This document shows positions 33,103 through 42,765 of a stretch of DNA of 64,000 bases, one piece after another. The position numbers were made by a program, and so were the translations under genes. Origin of the DNA: Limnephilus marmoratus (lineage: Eukaryota; Arthropoda; Insecta; Trichoptera; Limnephilidae); contig OU862928.1 in assembly GCA_917880885.1 (NCBI GenBank), forward strand, positions 12,977,721 through 13,041,720. The letters run 5' to 3'. The notes under the pieces were generated by a model, which saw only the letters and a list, made by a program, of their open reading frames with translations, was not told the origin of the DNA and made no database searches. How positions within the stretch are numbered: the stretch's first letter is position 1; every line of letters starts with the position of its first letter.

Positions 33103-33716
33103 TATCCACTTGGGATAAACTACTAAGGATTGTTGTTTATGTCCTCCGATTCATAAAAAAGATATCACTTTCCTCTGGAACGGTCAATAATCTTATGACT
33201 GCTGAAAAGGATGTGATTCGTGCTGTGCAGAGTATTCATTTTGCAGGAGATATTGCTGCACTCCAGAAAGGCAAATTTTATTCCAAAAGGCTTCAGAGTT
33301 TATCTCTATTTCTTGATGGAGATAAGCTGTTACGTATTGGGGGCGGCTTTCTAAATCGGATTTACCTTTTGAGGTTAAACATCCGTTTTTACTTCCCAAA
33401 CATGACTGTGTCGTCGATCTGATCATTGCTCACTTTCATGTCGTGAACTGTCATACAGGCCCAGGACTTCTTATGTCTATCTTACTTCAACGCCATTGGA
33501 TATTAGATGCTAGGACTGTTATTAGGGCGATGGTGCGGAAATGCAATTGTTGCTTCCGCTTAAATCCATCGCATCCTACACCGAAGATGGCAGATTTACC
33601 GTCATATCGTGTTGCAGAAGCAAAGGCCTTCGTACATACCGGTGTAGATTACGCAGGTCCCCTCCGTATTACGCTAACTCGTCGGAGAGGATAACATTCT
33701 CAAAAGGCATATATCT
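33103..33716 (+). pseudogene. BEL/Pao pol, integrase N-terminal region
   Basis: Continues the BEL coding sequence: LLRIVVYVLRFIKK, AEKDVIRAVQSIHF, then after a small frameshift the integrase zinc-binding region (IIAHFHVVNCHTGPGLLMS, WILDARTVIRAMVRKCNCCF) and FVHTGVDYAGPLRI, the first catalytic Asp context. It is cut at ATATATCT (33709-33716) by the element ending at 38333. Confidence 0.83.
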
Positions 33717-34293
33717 TGAGGTAATCCAACCGCTTTCCCGCCCTGGTATAAGTAACAGATGGTTACTCCTTCAGGGCTCTCACAAGGACTCTAATTTTTT
33801 TTAATAAACGAAGCTACCTATGATGCACGAAGCTAAACCCTCAAATGTCCCTGTAAAACAGGAGTTAGTCTGAAAATGGGGTGATGGGTTAGTGTAATGA
33901 ATGATGAACATAACATGAGATAAATACAGAGAACATGATTAATATTATTTTATAAAACTTTACAGAAAAATATAAGAAAAAACAATGCCATCACTCAAAA
34001 CAATGGAAAAATAATAACTGTAAAAATATTAAGATTACAAGTAAAGTCACCTGAAAGATACAGAGACTGAGGTGGAGTAGACAATACAAAATATATAAAG
34101 TTCTAGGAACTTTGCTCAACCAAAATCAACATAACTAGAATGATACACAGCGATATCACAATAAAAGAAAAAAAAAGATAAAAAAAACTAAAAATTTCTT
34201 TTCATACAAAATTTTAATTTAAATAAAAAAAGTGATACACAGAAAGATCACAATAAGAAACAATAAAAAAAGAAATATATAAGATACCTAAAC

Positions 34294-34609
34294 TTGAAAG
34301 GAGGATCAAGGACGACCATAATCGGTCATCCTGACTTGTATATCAATAGCGGCTCGCTGTGCAGGACAGTTTCTATCACCCGTGGGGTGATCATCTTTTT
34401 TTTTAAAACGTCTGCAAGTAGCACAGACAGCGGCCTCTGCCTTTTTGGGGCAATCCTCATAATCGTGACCACTTTCGGCACAATGACGACACGTAATTAC
34501 TTTCTGAATGCAAGTCTTGCTTACATGGCCATAGAGGTGACACTTGAAACATCTGATGGCTCCAATAAAATCGCGAACGCGACAGGCGTTCTACCCAAGA
34601 AAGCAATGA
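34294..34609 (-). pseudogene. LINE ORF1 C-terminal zinc-knuckle domain
   Basis: On the minus strand this reads NACRVRDFIGAI, then the knuckles CFKCHLYGHVSKTC and CRHCAESGHDYEDC (both CX2CX4HX4C), and a third partial CATCRRF...HPTGDRNC. This is the gag-like C-terminus common in I/jockey/R1-group ORF1 proteins. A Trp codon just before NAC has become TAG. Its N-terminal partner is at 37049-37991, across the nested LINE. Confidence 0.83.
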
Positions 34610-34613
34610 CCGC

Positions 34614-37044
34614 TATAATAATAATAATAATAATAATATATCTTTATTAAACAAAAATTTGAAGATTTATAACTACAAGAAAAAAGTACATCTTACAATA
34701 TTTTAAAAGTAACATTAGTACAAAAGTTAATAACAAAAAACAATATACATATAAACAGTAGATACTTAGAGAGTAGAGATTTGTAATTATACATTTAGGT
34801 TTCTCGTAACCTGCCTCACTAGGCTAGCCTGTGTTGAGGCAGTTATTTTACATCAATTTATAATGCTGTGGACATACCTACACTTATATTAGAATGTAAT
34901 CACATAATAAATTGGTTGCATTAACAATAACAATAACATTGGTAATAATAACAGCATTGGTTCATTACTAATTTCGAATTTGGGTGAGTGCACCGGTAAA
35001 TGCTCTATCATTATTTTTTATCCAAATTTTTATGTTTTTTTGAAATTTTTTTGTGAATCACATTTTTTTACACTAATTGGAAGAATGTTGTAAAGTCTTG
35101 TTGCAAGGTATCTGAAGCTTCGTTGACCAAAAGTAGTATGAGTTATGGGAATTTGTAGTAAATCTTTGTTATGGTTTCGAGTACAGCGAGAATTTAGTCT
35201 TTTTTCATAGTATTTATGTATGTTTGTGTATAAATGAGTGAGGATTGTTTTTGCATATATCTGACGAACGTCAAACACATTCATAATATTAAAGATAAAG
35301 TTCGAGTCCGTAATTAGGGGTAGTCTAAGAATTATTTTTATAATCGTTTTTTGTGCCTTTATGATTGGATCTAGTGCTGATGCAGTACCGCCTCCCCATG
35401 CTATGATACCATACTCAATAACAGATTGACAGACTGCAAAATAAATCATTTTCAAGTGTTGCAAGTCTAGAAAGTTTCATATCGTTCTGAAAAAGTGCAT
35501 GGTTTTTCTTATTTTGTTTGCAATTATTTGAGTGTGAAAATTCCATTTGAGATATGGATCAATTGTGAGGCCGAGATACTTCATCTGTATAGTGCGCTCA
35601 ATGTACGGACACTGACAAGATTCATCGGAATTCATACATGTGTGTATCCTAATAGAGGCATCATCATGAGGTTGACCTGTTATATTTATGCTTGATGTGA
35701 CATATATTTTTTTTTTTTAATTATTTTATGTTTTCCCTTAACTACTTAGATTTGGGTTTATTTTATTTTTATTTTATTTATTTTAGAGAAAGTTGACAGC
35801 AAATCAGATATTACAAAATAATACAATAAAAATATGTTAATTATGCCAATTATGAACTTTCTACTGATGATATTTAATAATAAATAATTTAGTTTTCTCG
35901 GTGTTCAATGCGAGTGTATTTGTATCTTACCACTTTTTTACGATGTTTATTTCCGTTTCTGCTTTATTGTAGACAGCTAGCCAAGTGTCAGCTTCGAACA
36001 GTAAAACAGTATCATCGGCAAAACTAACTATTTTTCCCTGAATGTTAATGTTACATAAGTCGTTGATATATAAAAGGAACAAGGACGGTCCTAATATGCT
36101 ACCTTGTGGTATACCATAGTTAGTTGAGCGCTGATTGCCAAGTGTGTTCATTATTTTCACTTGTTGCTTGCGTTCATCAAGGTAGCTGTTAAAAAATTTA
36201 AGTTCGTTGCCTGTAATACCGATTATTTGAAGTTTGTTTATTAATTTACTGTGTGATATTGTATCAAAGGCTTTAGAAAGGTCTAAAAAAATTGAAATAC
36301 ATTTTTTGCTTTTGTCAAGGTTTTTTACAATAAAGTCAGTTACGGCGGCCATAGCGTCTGAGGTACTCTTGCTTTCTTGAAACCCGTATTTATTTGCTGA
36401 GAGTAGTTTATGGCTGTCTAGAAATTTTACTAATTGAGCATTGAAAAATTTTTCAAATACTTTGGATAGACTGGTCAGTAGAGTTATTGGTCTGTAATTG
36501 TTTATGTCTGTCTTGTTACCTGTTTTATGTATGGGAATAACAATACCTTGTTTCAGGTTTGAGGGGAAGTGTCCTTGACTGATACTAAGGTTAATTAGGT
36601 GTTCTAGGGGCAATGTAATTTCCGTAGACAGTGTTTTCAAAATCTTAGCTGTGATTCCATCAACCCCGGCAGAAGAAGTGTTTTTAAGAGAATTGATTAT
36701 TTTTAGAATCTCTTCCCCTGAAACAGTTTGAAATTTGAATCTTCTTTTAGGAAATTGAAGTTCTGTTTCAGCAGGTAGATCATTTCCACAATTTGGTAGA
36801 TGAGAAGCAAGATTTGAACCAATATTTATAAAAAAAATTATTGATGTAATCCGCAACGAGCTTGGGGTTTTTTGAGGTGTCAATAATTTTTCCGTCAATA
36901 CAAAGTTTACTAATGTCCTGTTTGTCTTTGGTGTTTTGTGTATTTGTGGCTTCTCTTAGAATTTGCCATATTTTTTTGGGATCGTTGTTACTTTCTTGGA
37001 TTTTGTCTCTGTAGTAGATTTCTTTCGCCTTCCTAATGACTTCG
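34614..37044 (-). mobile_element. CR1-like LINE, 5'-truncated, nested in the zinc-knuckle ORF1
   Basis: Minus-strand LINE ending in a microsatellite, (ATT)n in its own sense, at 34614-34640. It is flanked by at least CCGC (34610-34613 and 37045-37048). The 3' untranslated region has the stem CTGCCTCA/TGAGGCAG at 34811-34842, matching the stem-loop in the minus-strand LINE at 57358-60516. The 5' end is in the endonuclease-RT linker. Confidence 0.78.
34985..37044 (-). pseudogene. CR1-like LINE ORF2: linker, reverse transcriptase and C-terminus
   Basis: From 37044 down: YRDKIQESNNDPKKIWQILR (linker), a frameshift near 36840, then NYRPITLLTSLSKVFEKF, SIFLDLSKAFDTISHSKL, YGIPQGSILGPSLFLLYIND and IVSFADDTVLLF in the segment 36898-35927. 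Frame changes around 35900-35480 separate the C-terminal segment 35464-35030 (MIYFAVCQSVIEYGIIAWGG, HTTFGQRSFRYLATRLYN). An AT-rich stretch at 35700-35880 with no clear coding looks like decay. Same family style as 57843-60571. Confidence 0.82.
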
Positions 37045-37048
37045 CCGC

Positions 37049-37991
37049 ATGTATTGCTATCCACTAGAATCTTCCTAACCTCAGGATGAACGGTAACCAC
37101 CATATTCATAGTAGGATGGCCAAGTTTCCCAAAGAGTGAAAAGCGCCGCATCGTTCTCAAATGATCCTCCCTTGTAATTATAGATTTACCCTCAATATTA
37201 TTAACAAAAATTTCTTTGAAAAGTTCGGGGTCACCGGAAATATCGCAGCTGGGAACATTATATAACACAATTTTTGGTAGTCTGCCAAGAGGCTGTACTA
37301 CCTTGATGCCAGAAGCACCTAATTTTTCAGTGTTCTTTGTAATATTATCCAAACCAACAGTATTAGATGTCTGCAGGAGAATTCCTGCACCTTTTATTTT
37401 TCTCGAACGGACAATCTGAAAGCCATCAGTAGCTGGGTTCAGAATGGATGTGATGATCTTCTTAGTTTCATCGGAAGTTTTACCTTCCGGAATACTGGGG
37501 TACAGGAGTACAGTGGGCTGTAAAGGAACTATCGGTCAACTCAACTCCACCATAAACCAATTTAGCGGATCGGTATCCAGCCACAATTCCAGTGTACGAT
37601 CTCACTGGTTGTGATGTCACACCGGAATCCATTACACCCGGTATAGATGCCTGTGCAGCTATAATTTTATCAACTTTATTAGACATTTCAGCCTGTGAAT
37701 TTAAGAATTGCCTGATCATTCACTGAAAGTATACTTTTCTGTTCCAATAAAATTAATTGTAGATCATATTCTTTCAGTGTTTGCATATTTTCTCGCATTT
37801 TTTTTATTTTGGCGTTTTGTTTGCGCAGCCATCATTTTCAATTCTTGAGGACTCAAAGATTTCAATTTCTCTAGATTAGAATCCTCTTCATCCTCAGAAT
37901 CGCTCGAATAATTACCGTATGATTTCATTATCAAACGGTGAGAATTCACTTTGTACCTAGGCACACTTTTTGTTAAAAATCCACTAAACAA
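37049..37991 (-). pseudogene. LINE ORF1 N-terminal part (gag-like), frameshifted
   Basis: Starts MFSGFLTKSVPRYKVNSHR (37991), has an acidic stretch SSDSEDEEDSN, then after a stop near 37760 a segment with MSNKVDKIIAAQAS (37719-37480). After a frameshift it continues with LDNITKNTEKLGASGIKVVQ, KIVLYNVPSCDI and MNMVVTVHPEVRKILVDSN, the conserved block just before the zinc knuckles. It breaks at 37048, where the CR1-like LINE enters, and rejoins at NACRVRDF (34609). Confidence 0.75.
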
Positions 37992-38333
37992 CGTCTGATA
38001 TCGTAATTGCGCACTATATCACTAATTAATATTACTAATTAAATCTATGTGTGTACTTATAACCTATCAAACTGTTGTTTTAAAACATATTTACACTAAG
38101 AACTTAAATCAAATAAACGTCACTATGTCACATAAAGTTGAAATTAATCACTTATATAGTTTAAATTAAGACAGGTAAATGGATTGTTGAGACGGGGTTT
38201 AACTCCTCGAACACGCAAATGCTAAAAACATGTTTAAAAAAAGGTTCTCAACCGATTTATTGTTAGTTAAATAGCGGACCGGGTTTGAAACGTGCAGCGC
38301 CATACGAAGGCAACAATAATCTTATATATAATA

Positions 38334-39162
38334 ATATATCTGTCTATTTGTATGCCTTGTGACCAAGGCTATTCATATTGAGTTGGTCTCTGACTTAACT
38401 TCAAATGCTTTCCTGGCTGCTTTCAGCCGTTTTATTTCTCGGCGTGGCCCGGTAACATGCTTGTATTCAGATAATGGTACTAATTTTGTGGGTGCGAAGG
38501 CACAATTAGATGACCTCAACAAGTTTTTGGTTGAATCTGAATATGAGCCCTCATTAAAGCGCGAACTCGCTAAGCGTCGTATAGAGTGGAAAATGATTCC
38601 ACCACGCGCGCCTCATTTTGGGGGTATGTGGGAGTCGAACATAAAGAGCATGAAGATACACTTGTACCGTGTGATTGGAACTCAGCTTCTCACCTATGAG
38701 GAGTTACAGACTGTGCTAGTTCAAATTGAGTGCATAATGAATTCGCGTCCACTTACAGTTATGTCTTCTGACCCTTATCCAGAAGTCCTTACGCCTGCGC
38801 ATTTTTTAATGTCGACACCATTGCAGTACTTGCCTGCTTCTGTCCTGGCAGACAGTAAATTCAATTTGACTCAGCGTAAGCAATTATTGGACAGCATGGT
38901 TCAGTCCTTCTGGAAGAAGTGGCGTTCAGAGTATCTGCACACCTTGCACTTGCAAGGTAGACTACTTCTGATCATCCGATTGATATCGGAACTGTCGTAC
39001 AAGTGGGACAGGAAGATTCCCCTTCGTTAAATTGGTCTTTAGGCGTAATAACTGAAATCCATCCCGGAATGGATAAAATTGTTTGCGTTGTGACGGTAAA
39101 GACACGGTTTGGTTCTTTCAAACGTCCGGTTGTCAAATTATATCCCATTCCAACGCAATAAT
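38334..39162 (+). pseudogene. BEL/Pao integrase core and C-terminus
   Basis: Rejoins the integrase after the 4.6-kb insertion: CLVTKAIHIELVSDLTSNAF, then YSDNGTNFVGA (second catalytic Asp), HFGGMWESNIKSMK (third acidic residue), IECIMNSRPLTVMSSDPYPE, LTPAHFLMS, VQSFWKKWRSEYLHTL. After a frameshift near 38955 the C-terminal region ends FKRPVVKLYPIPTQ at about 39162. The D..D..E layout is preserved; earlier parts of the element are not. Confidence 0.85.
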
Positions 39163-39760
39163 TTTATACTTTATCTATTCTTGTTTATTTTTACTTAAAT
39201 TTTTTTTTTTTTTTTCGTCATTTTTTCAAGGATCTCTGACTCAGACATGGCATTACTTAATATCCGTTATCTTGGTCAATTGAACTTTATTACATTACAT
39301 TTTTAGTTGTTTTTCTTTATTTTGTGTGATTCTGCAAATTTCCAATGCGTGTCATTCCTGAATATTACTGGTGAATTCAGTCACTTTATTTTTATTTAAT
39401 TTTTTGTTTCATTCGTATTTTTATACTCTTATTTATTTTGTAAGTTCTACAAACTTCCAAGGCGGGGAATATGGATACGCGCCATAAAATATATTTAAAT
39501 ACATTTGGGCATTAGTCTCATTTAAATTAATAATTTATGCTATGGGACCATGAGGGCGCCATCTATGGTTTTTGTATTATATTGAATTTACCTATGTGAC
39601 ATTGAAATTCAGTATATTCATGCATTTTCTTACCTCTGTGAAGCAGGCAATTACTTCCGACGTGAGTGTTAGTGAAAGCCAAGAAATGTCACTCCTAGTC
39701 AATCATTATCAAATAATTCACCCAATATTTTATTTTGTTTTTTATTTTTTATTTTGCAGA
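39163..39760 (+). other. BEL/Pao 3' untranslated region, polypurine tract and probable 3' LTR
   Basis: After the integrase stop comes a T-rich stretch, then AACTTCCAAGGCGGGGAAT at about 39450-39468, the same style as CCAAGGCCGGGAGAATG in the palindrome arms. I take it as the polypurine tract, with the 3' LTR beginning just after at about 39467. The LTR body differs from the LTR in the palindrome, so these are two BEL families. The right LTR end was not located; the minus-strand LINE starts by about 39760. Confidence 0.5.
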
Positions 39761-39979
39761 AACAAACAGTACATTATTACATAATGGGAAATATTTACAA
39801 AGTTATAGAGTTAATACAATACTTTGTACCAATGACATGTCGCTGTTATATACTTATATTTTTGTGTGATAAATAATACATTATACCTAAATTAAATTAG
39901 TAACTTATTGAAGGAGAGGGGTGTGGGAGAGTGTTTGTATGTGTGTAAATGAGGGTGTGTGAGGGTGAGGATGTGTGTG

Positions 39980-40734
39980 TTATGTGTGCGAATTCAGTGT
40001 GCTAAAATTGTTTTTCTTAAATAGAGGGAGGGAATCAAAAAATATATCGGTATTTGTGGTTTTTTGAATAGAGTTGAAACTTTGAAGGATGCGGGAAATG
40101 GGGGAGTTGGCTGCAGCGTTCGTATTATTACTGGTTGTGTAAAAAAGGTTGGTGTGGCGAGTTCTTTTAGATGGGATGTTAAAATTTATTTGGGATAGAA
40201 GTTCTGGGTAGTCTATTTCGTTATGTATAATTTTATGGAGAAATGTCATGTCAGCTACCGTTCGCCTGTCTCGGACATAGTGTGGCATTTAGAAACATTG
40301 AGGTCTAAATAATTAGCTGTGCAATAGTTGCAGAGCCTATCTAAGTCACTTTGTAGCTCTTTACAGTCCGATAGAGAGCGAACCGTTTTGTAAATTTTCA
40401 TATCATCTGCAAACAATAAAAATTTAGAATATTGGAAACATGAGCCTATGTCGTTTAAGTATATATTAAAGAAGAACGGACCAAGGTGGGAACCCTGAGG
40501 GACACCCGAGGTTACGTTGATTATTTTAGATAAAACTCCATTTATTGAGATAACTTGACTACGATGGCTAATGTATGATTTAATCCATCTAAACAAATCA
40601 CCGTGTATTTCAAGACGAGTGAGTTTATTTAACAGAATTGAGTGGATAATTGAATTATTGTTGTACCTATGATTTTGGCACGTATTATTAATATGCAAAT
40701 TTAGATTCTTTGTTGAAACTTCCTTGCTGTGCAA
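39980..40734 (-). pseudogene. Jockey-type LINE reverse transcriptase and C-terminal fragment
   Basis: Segment 40734-40255 has IHSILLNKLTRLEIHGDLFR, TSGVPQGSHLGPFFFNIYL and FLLFADDMKIYK (catalytic). After LNVSKCHTM there is an abrupt join to a C-terminal piece (RDRRTVADMTFLHKIIHNEI, KRTRHTNLFYTTSNN; 40288-39980), so the thumb region is deleted. Upstream of 40734 the RT is lost. 3' sequence continues left towards about 39760. Confidence 0.8.
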
Positions 40735-40740
40735 AACATC

Positions 40741-41072
40741 TATTGAGATTATGCAATACTGCCTTGGTAGAAATCGATATTTTGAATGAAAACTAGTGTC
40801 GTTTTGTGCTGGACATCGTACAAGAGCTGCATTCTCTAAGTGAGTATTGTTCTGTTTTCACTTAGGATTTTGGAATTGCTGTGTAGACTGTTTTGTGTCA
40901 GATAGGGAAGATTTAAACTTTCCTTAATTTACATAGGGTAGTCATTCCCTCGTATCAGGGGCTATTTACACGCCCCTACAATTGTTATAAATAATATTAA
41001 TAAATAAATTAAAAAATGGTTCATATTGTTGATAAACCTTCCCGTTTAATTATTTTTAATAACTATTTTTAA
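40741..41072. other. Unassigned spacer
   Basis: Mixed-composition sequence without open frames. It includes GTAGTCATTCCCTCGTATCAGGGGCTATTTACACGCCCC, quoted here as positions about 40940-40979, of unknown origin. No repeat partner seen in the window. Confidence 0.3.
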
Positions 41073-41332
41073 CTTTTTTTTTTACAGTGAATACCGCACA
41101 AGAATCTCAACTGCTCCCGTCTGGAGCCAGTGAGACTATGGCATCCCCAATTGGGGTATGTTGTGAGGCTGAAGGTAGTGGGGAGGGGAAGGAGGTGGGG
41201 AAGAGGAAGCTTGGGAAGTACCTGGCTATTCAGATCTGGTCACTAAATACGGCTAAAGCCATTTTCAAGCAACGTTTCAATTCTGAATGGTGGTCTTACA
41301 CCAGGGCGATACTGATAGTATCTTCCACTCTG
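41073..41332. repeat. Dispersed unclassified repeat with 12-bp VNTR, copy 2
   Basis: Near-identical to 19541-19852 from the T-run/ACAGTGAATACCG boundary to ATCTTCCACTCT, with one GGAGGTGGGGAA unit instead of five. Small differences include ACC GAA CAA to ACC GCA CAA and TGGTCTTAA to TGGTCTTAC, which in this copy lets the plus-strand frame run on. It is flanked on the left by AATAACTATTTTTAAC and on the right by GGAACATGCCGCAAATA, unlike copy 1. Confidence 0.7.
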
Positions 41333-41399
41333 GAACATGCCGCAAATATACTATATATTATTTTATTTGAATTAATTATGAAATAACACAAATTAATCA

Positions 41400-41490
41400 A
41401 ATAAAATTTATTTGCGCATGCCGGGTTCGAACCTGCGACCTCCGGATCGTGAGTCAAGAGTCTTACCCACTGGACTACGGAGGTCGTTGT
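41400..41490 (-). repeat. tRNA-derived SINE head (second SINE family)
   Basis: On the minus strand: GACCTCCGTAGTCCAGTGGG, then TAAGACTCTTGACTCACGATC, and a box-B-like GCAGGTTCGAACCCGGC. A- and B-box positions fit a tRNA, but the 3' side (ATGCGCA) does not pair with the 5' acceptor GACCTCC, so it is a SINE or tRNA relic. Its translation in one frame contains VAGSNPA, a string often seen when tRNA-derived SINEs are translated. Confidence 0.65.
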
Positions 41491-41499
41491 AACCTGATT

Positions 41500-42100
41500 T
41501 ATAGTAAAATATTTAGATTTAGTCATATAATATAGACTTTGAACATTATAATGATTAGGTAATGATCAATAAGATGGATCAAGAAAAAATATATTTATGA
41601 TATGAAATATTTTTTGGTTTTGCCTCGATGTTCTCTACCATTCGTGTGGAATACAAAGTTTTATTAAATGATTTTTTGGCTACGTAATTTTTTTTTTACA
41701 CTCAAAAATTATATCTTGTCCCGTTATTCCGGTTTGTACAAAATGACCCGATTTTTCGGATTGAAATATTCAAAAAATCGCCAGGGGGCTTCAAAAATAC
41801 CATTAAAAAGGGAATGTCTTGCCTAAACGGATTGGATTGCCTAAACCGGAAAAAAATGTTATGCAAATGTACAAAAAACAATAATTAAAATTACATTAAA
41901 AAATTTTTTTGAACTTTCCAATGGAACGCCTGTTTAAAGAATTTCAAGTACCTACATTTAAAGATTTATATATTAAAAAATCATTAACTCAAATTATTAA
42001 AAAAAAGACCTATATCAATTTTTAACCGAAAACCGAACACGACTTAAATATATTTTTCTATGACCTAAATTAAATACTGATTTTGCACAACACCATTTTT
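41500..42100. other. AT-rich spacer, nothing recognised
   Basis: Apart from short inverted AT stretches I see no gene or known repeat. Confidence 0.3.
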
Positions 42101-42104
42101 ACTT

Positions 42105-42535
42105 ACCAGGTAAGAACTTTTTTCAATCGTCTTCCGGAAGAAATCAAAAGCATTAATGATAAACTCTGTCAAGAAACATTTTAAAGACATTCTTAAGAAA
42201 AAAACAACGGCCACCTGAATTGATCTTACAAATATCCTTTATTATCCATAACATCTTTCTTTTCTTCAAAACACATACATACGTACGTTTAAGGATGAAA
42301 ATATGTAATTTTCTTGTCTTGTCTCTTTATTGTTTTTTTTTTCCATTTATTGTTATCATCAATATTTGTATAACCTTGTTTCTTCTTTCTTTAATTGTTT
42401 TCTATTGTTGTTTGTTCTCCTAAAGTTTTAACTATTTTCTCCCACCCATGAATTGTATGTTCCTCTCGTCCTAAAATGAGTTTTGTAATTCATCGGAAAT
42501 GCCCTAGCAAGAAATAAAAACAATTAAAAAATTAA
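42105..42535 (+). pseudogene. LINE 3' end (ORF2 C-terminus plus 3' UTR)
   Basis: A short plus-strand piece reads VRTFFNRLPEEIKSINDKLC, the very C-terminal motif of CR1/L2-type ORF2 proteins, followed by a stop and a lysine-rich end. Downstream is T-rich 3' UTR-like sequence ending AAGAAATAAAAACAATT. It is severely 5'-truncated. Confidence 0.5.
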
Positions 42536-42704
42536 ATAACATCTAATTTGTATTTTGTTAGTTATAGCAATTACACCAAATATAAATGCCAATTTATTGC
42601 CACATTAAATTTATTGTACATCTTTATTATTTTCCATCATACCAATCTGCACTTTCTACAATACACATATATATTTAATTAATTTAATATATTTAATTTA
42701 AGTA

Positions 42705-42765
42705 CTAAAAAACTGTCCAAAGAAGTGAAGTTAGCCATCCATAATGGAGTATTGGTACCTACCCT
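42705..42765 (+). pseudogene. RTE-like LINE fragment, left part
   Basis: ACTAAAAAACTGTCCAAAG onward reads KKLSKEVKLAIHNGVLVPTL, matching KKLSKKAKLAVHNGVLVPTL in the RTE copy at 3419-6375. It is interrupted after ACCCT (42761-42765) by the LINE ending at 46345 and continues at 46346. Confidence 0.8.

Larger units (their letters stand above)
33717..38333 (-). mobile_element. LINE with zinc-knuckle ORF1, internally deleted, nested in BEL/Pao integrase
   Basis: A minus-strand insertion of 4617 bp, including a nested CR1-like LINE at 34614-37044, flanked by the perfect 8-bp repeat ATATATCT (33709-33716 and 38334-38341). What remains is a 5' leader (38333-37992), a gag-like ORF1 split by the nested LINE, and about 570 bp of 3' sequence. 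No ORF2 is present, so the copy is either internally deleted or a non-autonomous form. The 3' terminal 80 bases have no obvious poly(A). Confidence 0.72.

Noticed and set aside
41400..41490. Functional tRNA gene on the minus strand
   Set aside because: The acceptor stem cannot form; only box A and box B are preserved.
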